A DNA stretch of 64,000 nt from assembly GCF_002952775.1 (NCBI RefSeq), contig NZ_CP025066.1, positions 1,798,001 to 1,862,000 of the forward strand, read 5' to 3'. Shown here piece after piece: positions 61,044 through 64,000 of this stretch. The notes beneath the pieces are model-generated. The model had not been told where the DNA came from. It searched no databases and saw only the letters and a program-made list of their open reading frames with translations. The position numbers and the translations under genes are program-made. This DNA comes from Halalkaliarchaeum desulfuricum. Lineage in GTDB: Archaea > Halobacteriota > Halobacteria > Halobacteriales > Haloferacaceae. The first letter of the stretch is position 1. Every line of letters begins with the position of its first letter.

Positions 61044-61727
61044 ATGGAAGAGAGCATCTCGGGGTTCAAAGTGACCGGCGACTGGGGCGAGGTCGTCGAA
61101 CACGGCGAACGGATCACCCGTGCGCTCCGGGAGAGCGGCTGTGACGGGGAGGCGTTCGAGGAGTGGAACGAGTGGCGTCCCAAGGTCCACGAGCGGCTCC
61201 GGGAGGACGTAAGCGAAAAGACCGCAGAGCAGGCGTCCATCGACGAGGGAGAGGGCGAAAAGGCCGGGAAGCCGGCGGGGGAGGACATCCAGACCGCAGG
61301 CGAGAAGCTCTCGGAGTCGTACGAACGGGTCGAAGAGGGCGACGACCGGGGGGCGATCGAACGCTGGAGCGAGTCGATCGACTACGTCGCCCGTGCGGCC
61401 GACTCGGCCGGCCGGAAGGCGATCCGGACCGTCGAGGACACGGTGTATCAGAAGGTGATGACACAACTTGCGCCGTACTACTTCGACAACGAACTCGTCT
61501 CGGCGAACATCCAGCGAACCACCCGCGGAAACGGCGAGAAGTTCGTCTTCGAGGTGAACGTCAACGACGACGAGCTCAAAGACGAGGTGAGCGAGAAGCT
61601 CGCGGAGTACGAAACCGAGGTCGACAGGTGGCACGTCGCCACCGAGAAGGAGACGGCGGTCGCGGAGGCGGTCGAGGGGGTCGAACCGCCCGAGGAGTCG
61701 GAGGACCCGGAGCCGACCACGAACTAG
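61044..61727 (+). CDS. DUF5828-like haloarchaeal protein
   Basis: A 227-residue acidic protein beginning MEESISGFKVTGDWGEVVEH. Helical segments dominate: GERITRALRESGCDGEAFEE, WNEWRPKVHERLREDVSEKT, ESYERVEEGDDRGAIERWSE, SIDYVARAADSAGRKAIRTV. They are followed by a beta-rich part NELVSANIQRTTRGNGEKFV and FEVNVNDDELKDEVSEKLAE. The tail is Glu/Pro-rich. From memory it matches a haloarchaea-specific family of unknown function. Single gene with its own 5' region. Confidence 0.72.
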   Translation: MEESISGFKVTGDWGEVVEHGERITRALRESGCDGEAFEEWNEWRPKVHERLREDVSEKTAEQASIDEGEGEKAGKPAGEDIQTAGEKLSESYERVEEGDDRGAIERWSESIDYVARAADSAGRKAIRTVEDTVYQKVMTQLAPYYFDNELVSANIQRTTRGNGEKFVFEVNVNDDELKDEVSEKLAEYETEVDRWHVATEKETAVAEAVEGVEPPEESEDPEPTTN

Positions 61728-61803
61728 GGAGTCGACAACGAATCCGACCGCTCGGTTCTTTTCCCGGATCAACACTCAAGGGGCTGTCCCCCGAGCGCTA
61801 CGT

Positions 61804-62070
61804 ATGGACGACGCCCGCGACGAGGACGACAGGATCGTTCGGGTGAACGCCGGCGAGTTGACCGCAGACGAGATCATCGACGCGCTCGAATCCGGCTCCC
61901 GCGTGATCATCACGGTCGACCTGTTCGGCAGTACGACCGACATCGCGCTGCGACACGACGGAGAGATTTACTACTGTGACACGCCCACCAGGCTCCACAA
62001 ACACCGACAGGAGTCGGAGATGCGGGCGTGTATCGAGCGAATGGGATATGGCAGGACAGAAGACGAGTGA
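61804..62070 (+). CDS. Small haloarchaeal protein of unknown function
   Basis: An 88-residue protein: an N-terminal acidic section, RIVRVNAGELTADEIIDALE, SGSRVIITVDLFGSTTDIAL, RHDGEIYYCDTPTRLHKHRQ, ESEMRACIERMGYGRTEDE. The strand-helix-strand pattern with a conserved-looking YYCDTPTRLHKH suggests a folded domain. It precedes the HTH gene by 105 bp and is not clearly cotranscribed with it. No function. Confidence 0.7.
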   Translation: MDDARDEDDRIVRVNAGELTADEIIDALESGSRVIITVDLFGSTTDIALRHDGEIYYCDTPTRLHKHRQESEMRACIERMGYGRTEDE

Positions 62071-62175
62071 CCACCGTCCGTGCGATGGATGACTGTCGGT
62101 CCAAAAGAGCGTCCCCGGCGGTACGGTTCGTCCCGACAGGGAAGCTTAACGTCCCTACAGCCACACCCTTTCCCC

Positions 62176-62556
62176 ATGAGTAGTGACAGGGACGCCGAAG
62201 GGTTTCTGGAACCCGAACAGATCGATTTCCAGCACGTCCTGTCGTGCGTGTTCGGGATCCAGGACCACGAGAGCCGGACGTACCTCGTGTTGCGATCGAA
62301 TCCGGGAAGCACCGTCTCGGAACTCGCGGGCGCGCTGGATCGCGACCGGAGCAACGTCAACCGGTCGCTGACCGCGCTGATGGAGAAGGGGTTCGTCGAA
62401 CGCCAGCGGCGACTGCTCGATTCCGGCGGATACATCTACCAGTACACCGCGATCCCGTTGCCCGAGGCCAGACAACTGCTCCACGAGGCGCTCGACGAGT
62501 GGGTGGTGCGGGTCCACGACCGTATCGAGGAGTTCGGGACGGAGGGTCGCCCGTGA
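62176..62556 (+). CDS. TrmB/MarR-like HTH regulator cotranscribed with threonine synthase
   Basis: A 126-residue protein. Seen: FQHVLSCVFGIQDHESRTYL, VLRSNPGSTVSELAGALDRD, then SNVNRSLTALMEKGFVERQR (recognition helix and wing) and a tail helix PEARQLLHEALDEWVVRVHD. Cys at CVFGIQ could be a sensor. The ATG at 62176 is chosen over an upstream extension because a TATA-like TTAAC lies about 30 bp before it. Its stop overlaps the thrC GTG start (GTGA), so both come from one mRNA. It may regulate this operon or the neighbouring sulfur-amino-acid gene. Confidence 0.83.
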   Translation: MSSDRDAEGFLEPEQIDFQHVLSCVFGIQDHESRTYLVLRSNPGSTVSELAGALDRDRSNVNRSLTALMEKGFVERQRRLLDSGGYIYQYTAIPLPEARQLLHEALDEWVVRVHDRIEEFGTEGRP

Positions 62557-63872
62557 GCCGGGAGACCGCCACCGACGACGCGACGGATCCCACCTCCCTC
62601 GCACTCGACGCGCCAGCGCCGCAGACCCCCGACGACGCCGAGGACGGGGTCTGGCTCGGTTGCATCGACTGTGGGGAGACGTATTCCCCGTTCGAATCGG
62701 TCCGCTACACCTGCGACTGTGGCGGACTGCTCGAGGTCCGATACGGTGAGCCGTCGGGCTTTGCCGACTTCGGTCCCGAGGGTCACTCGGCCGCAACCGA
62801 ACGGGGCGTCTGGCGGTACGCTGCGGCGCTGCCGTTCGACGAGGGCGTCTCGCTGCCGGAGGGGGACACCCCGCTGCACCGGGTTCCGAGGCTCGAAGAC
62901 GAGGTCGGGGTGGCCTCGCTGCGGATCAAACACGAGGGGATGAACCCGACCGGCTCGTTCAAGGACCGCGGGATGACCGTCGGCGTCCGGGCCGCCCGGG
63001 AGCTGGGGGTCGGCCGGCTCGCGTGTGCCTCGACGGGCAACACCAGCGCGGCACTGGCGGCGTACGGCGGCCGGGCGGACATGGAGACGCTCGTGCTGTT
63101 GCCCGCGGGCAAGGTCGCCGCCGGCAAGGTCGCCCAGGCGGCGCTTCACGGTGCGCGGATCCTCGAGGTCGACGGCAACTTCGACGCCTGCCTCGACATC
63201 GTCCAGGAACTCGCCGGCCGAGGGGAGGCGTACCTGCTCAACTCGCTGAACCCGTTCCGGCTGGAGGGACAGAAGACGATCGGCTTCGAGATCCTCGAAG
63301 CCCATCTGGCGGACTACGGGACGTTCCCCGACCGGATCGTGCTCCCGGTGGGCAACGCCGGCAACACCGCGGCGCTTTATAAGGCGTTCCGGGAGCTCGT
63401 CCAGGCGGACGCGTTAGAGCCCGAGGAGGTTCCCGCACTCACGGGCGTCCAGGCCGCCGACGCGGCACCGATGGTCGAGGCGATCGAGGACGGCGCAGAC
63501 GAGATCCGGCGCTGGGAGGAGGTCGAGACGATCGCGACCGCGATCCGGATCGGCAACCCCGTCAACGCACCGAAGGCGCTGCCGGGAATCCGCAACACCG
63601 GCGGCACCGCCGTCGCCGTCGCGGATGAGGAGATCACTGCGGCCCAGCGCGATCTCGCTGGTGAGGGCGTCGGCGTCGAGCCCGCCTCCGCGGCGTCGGT
63701 CGCGGGGCTCCGCAAGCTCCGCGATCGGGGCGTCGTCGACGACGACGAGCGCGTCGTCTGTCTCACCACTGGCCACCTGCTGAAGGACCCCGACGCTGCC
63801 TACGAGGCCGGCAACGATCCGGAACCAGTCCCCAACGACGCCGACGCGGTGTTGGAGCACTTGCGGGAGTGA
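62553..63872 (+). CDS. thrC: Threonine synthase
   Basis: A 439-residue PLP enzyme that converts O-phosphohomoserine to threonine. Seen: a zinc-ribbon-like N-terminal part LGCIDCGETYSPFESVRYTC with DCGGLLEVRY, GDTPLHRVPRLEDEVGV, the PLP lysine in GMNPTGSFKDRGMTVGV (about residue 138), STGNTSAALAAYGGRADM, LPVGNAGNTAALYKAF and TGGTAVAVADEEITAAQRDL. The start is GTG 62553. It shares a transcript with the HTH gene. The next gene, convergent on the minus strand, is also an amino acid PLP enzyme. Confidence 0.94.
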   Translation: MSRETATDDATDPTSLALDAPAPQTPDDAEDGVWLGCIDCGETYSPFESVRYTCDCGGLLEVRYGEPSGFADFGPEGHSAATERGVWRYAAALPFDEGVSLPEGDTPLHRVPRLEDEVGVASLRIKHEGMNPTGSFKDRGMTVGVRAARELGVGRLACASTGNTSAALAAYGGRADMETLVLLPAGKVAAGKVAQAALHGARILEVDGNFDACLDIVQELAGRGEAYLLNSLNPFRLEGQKTIGFEILEAHLADYGTFPDRIVLPVGNAGNTAALYKAFRELVQADALEPEEVPALTGVQAADAAPMVEAIEDGADEIRRWEEVETIATAIRIGNPVNAPKALPGIRNTGGTAVAVADEEITAAQRDLAGEGVGVEPASAASVAGLRKLRDRGVVDDDERVVCLTTGHLLKDPDAAYEAGNDPEPVPNDADAVLEHLRE

Positions 63873-63911
63873 TACCGCCGCCGATCTGTGGGTCCAGTTA
63901 ACAGTTGGGGA

Positions 63912-64000
63912 TCACGGTTTCGCCTCCGGTGCGGCGATCGCGGCGAACCCCCGTTCGAAGTCGGCCCGGAGGTCGCGGACGTCCTCGATACCGACCGAGA
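63912..64000 (-). CDS. C-terminal end of a Cys/Met-metabolism PLP enzyme (partial)
   Basis: Only the last 28 codons lie in the window, read from the right edge to TGA at 63912. They encode SVGIEDVRDLRADFERGFAA followed by a short tail. SVGIEDxxDLxxDxxxxF is the typical end of cystathionine gamma-synthase/lyase and related trans-sulfuration enzymes. The exact enzyme cannot be told from this fragment. It converges with thrC, 39 bp apart. Confidence 0.72.
   Translation of the reverse strand, partial: SVGIEDVRDLRADFERGFAAIAAPEAKP

Overview
This window is chromosomal DNA of a halophilic archaeon (class Halobacteria). Supporting signs are the high GC content, strongly acidic proteins, twin-arginine/lipobox exported proteins, and many leaderless genes whose start codon lies about 25-28 nt after a TATA box. 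Haloarchaeal marker genes include a doublet histone next to a histone deacetylase, a three-OB-fold RPA, archaeal L18Ae-prefoldin alpha-FtsY, UvrC, MutS, class III Hcp and KDG kinase. The genus cannot be fixed from sequence alone. Coding is dense and the only RNA genes seen are tRNA-Asp(GTC) and tRNA-Arg(GCG).

Left end (1-3.6 kb): a tight four-gene operon encodes a UbiD-family decarboxylase, the large and small subunits of an aconitase-X-type phosphomevalonate dehydratase, and UbiX flavin prenyltransferase. Together they match the archaeal (anhydromevalonate phosphate) branch of the mevalonate pathway. This is notable because the characterised haloarchaeal route uses phosphomevalonate decarboxylase.

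Accessory stretch (3.6-12.1 kb): base composition is lower in GC and more patchy. It holds a probable HTH/MazF toxin-antitoxin pair, three HTH regulators (one with zinc-ribbon cysteines), a PaaK-like adenylate-forming protein with a degenerate A3 loop, a GNAT-like protein, a decayed CPBP membrane protein and a sensor-domain membrane protein. It also holds a DmdA-like folate-dependent demethylase homologue. It ends at tRNA-Asp, whose 3' end is duplicated 139 bp downstream around nested inverted repeats, which resembles an integration or recombination scar.

Metabolic and envelope stretch (12.1-26.5 kb): pdxT-hisE, a Lpd-like flavoprotein, KDG kinase, a small heat-shock protein and two small cysteine-rich proteins. 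Then come two envelope modules: an exported CARDB-like protein with a MacB-type ABC pair (minus strand), and a COG1361-like exported protein with an ABC-2 ATPase, twin duplicated permeases and a TetR regulator (plus strand). tRNA-Arg follows, again with copies of its 3' end and perfect palindromes beside it.

Information-processing and transport stretch (26.6-64 kb): lipoprotein, RPA, histone-deacetylase pair, DUF389 protein, NOG1-like GTPase, HEAT-repeat protein, ThiBPQ thiamine importer, geranylgeranyl reductase, TyrRS, rplX-pfdA-ftsY and mutS-HTH_10-hcp. These are followed by ilvE, a divergent nickel module (NikR-like plus His-loop NiCoT), DUF502, DUF460, a membrane protein, uvrC, mdh and an XPD-like helicase. 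The end carries small haloarchaeal proteins, an HTH-threonine synthase operon and the C-terminal end of a Cys/Met-metabolism PLP enzyme that runs off the right edge.

Four genes (hisE, the mutS tail, the NiCoT loop, the DUF502 tail) contain in-frame tandem repeats that encode acidic, histidine-rich or charged disordered segments.
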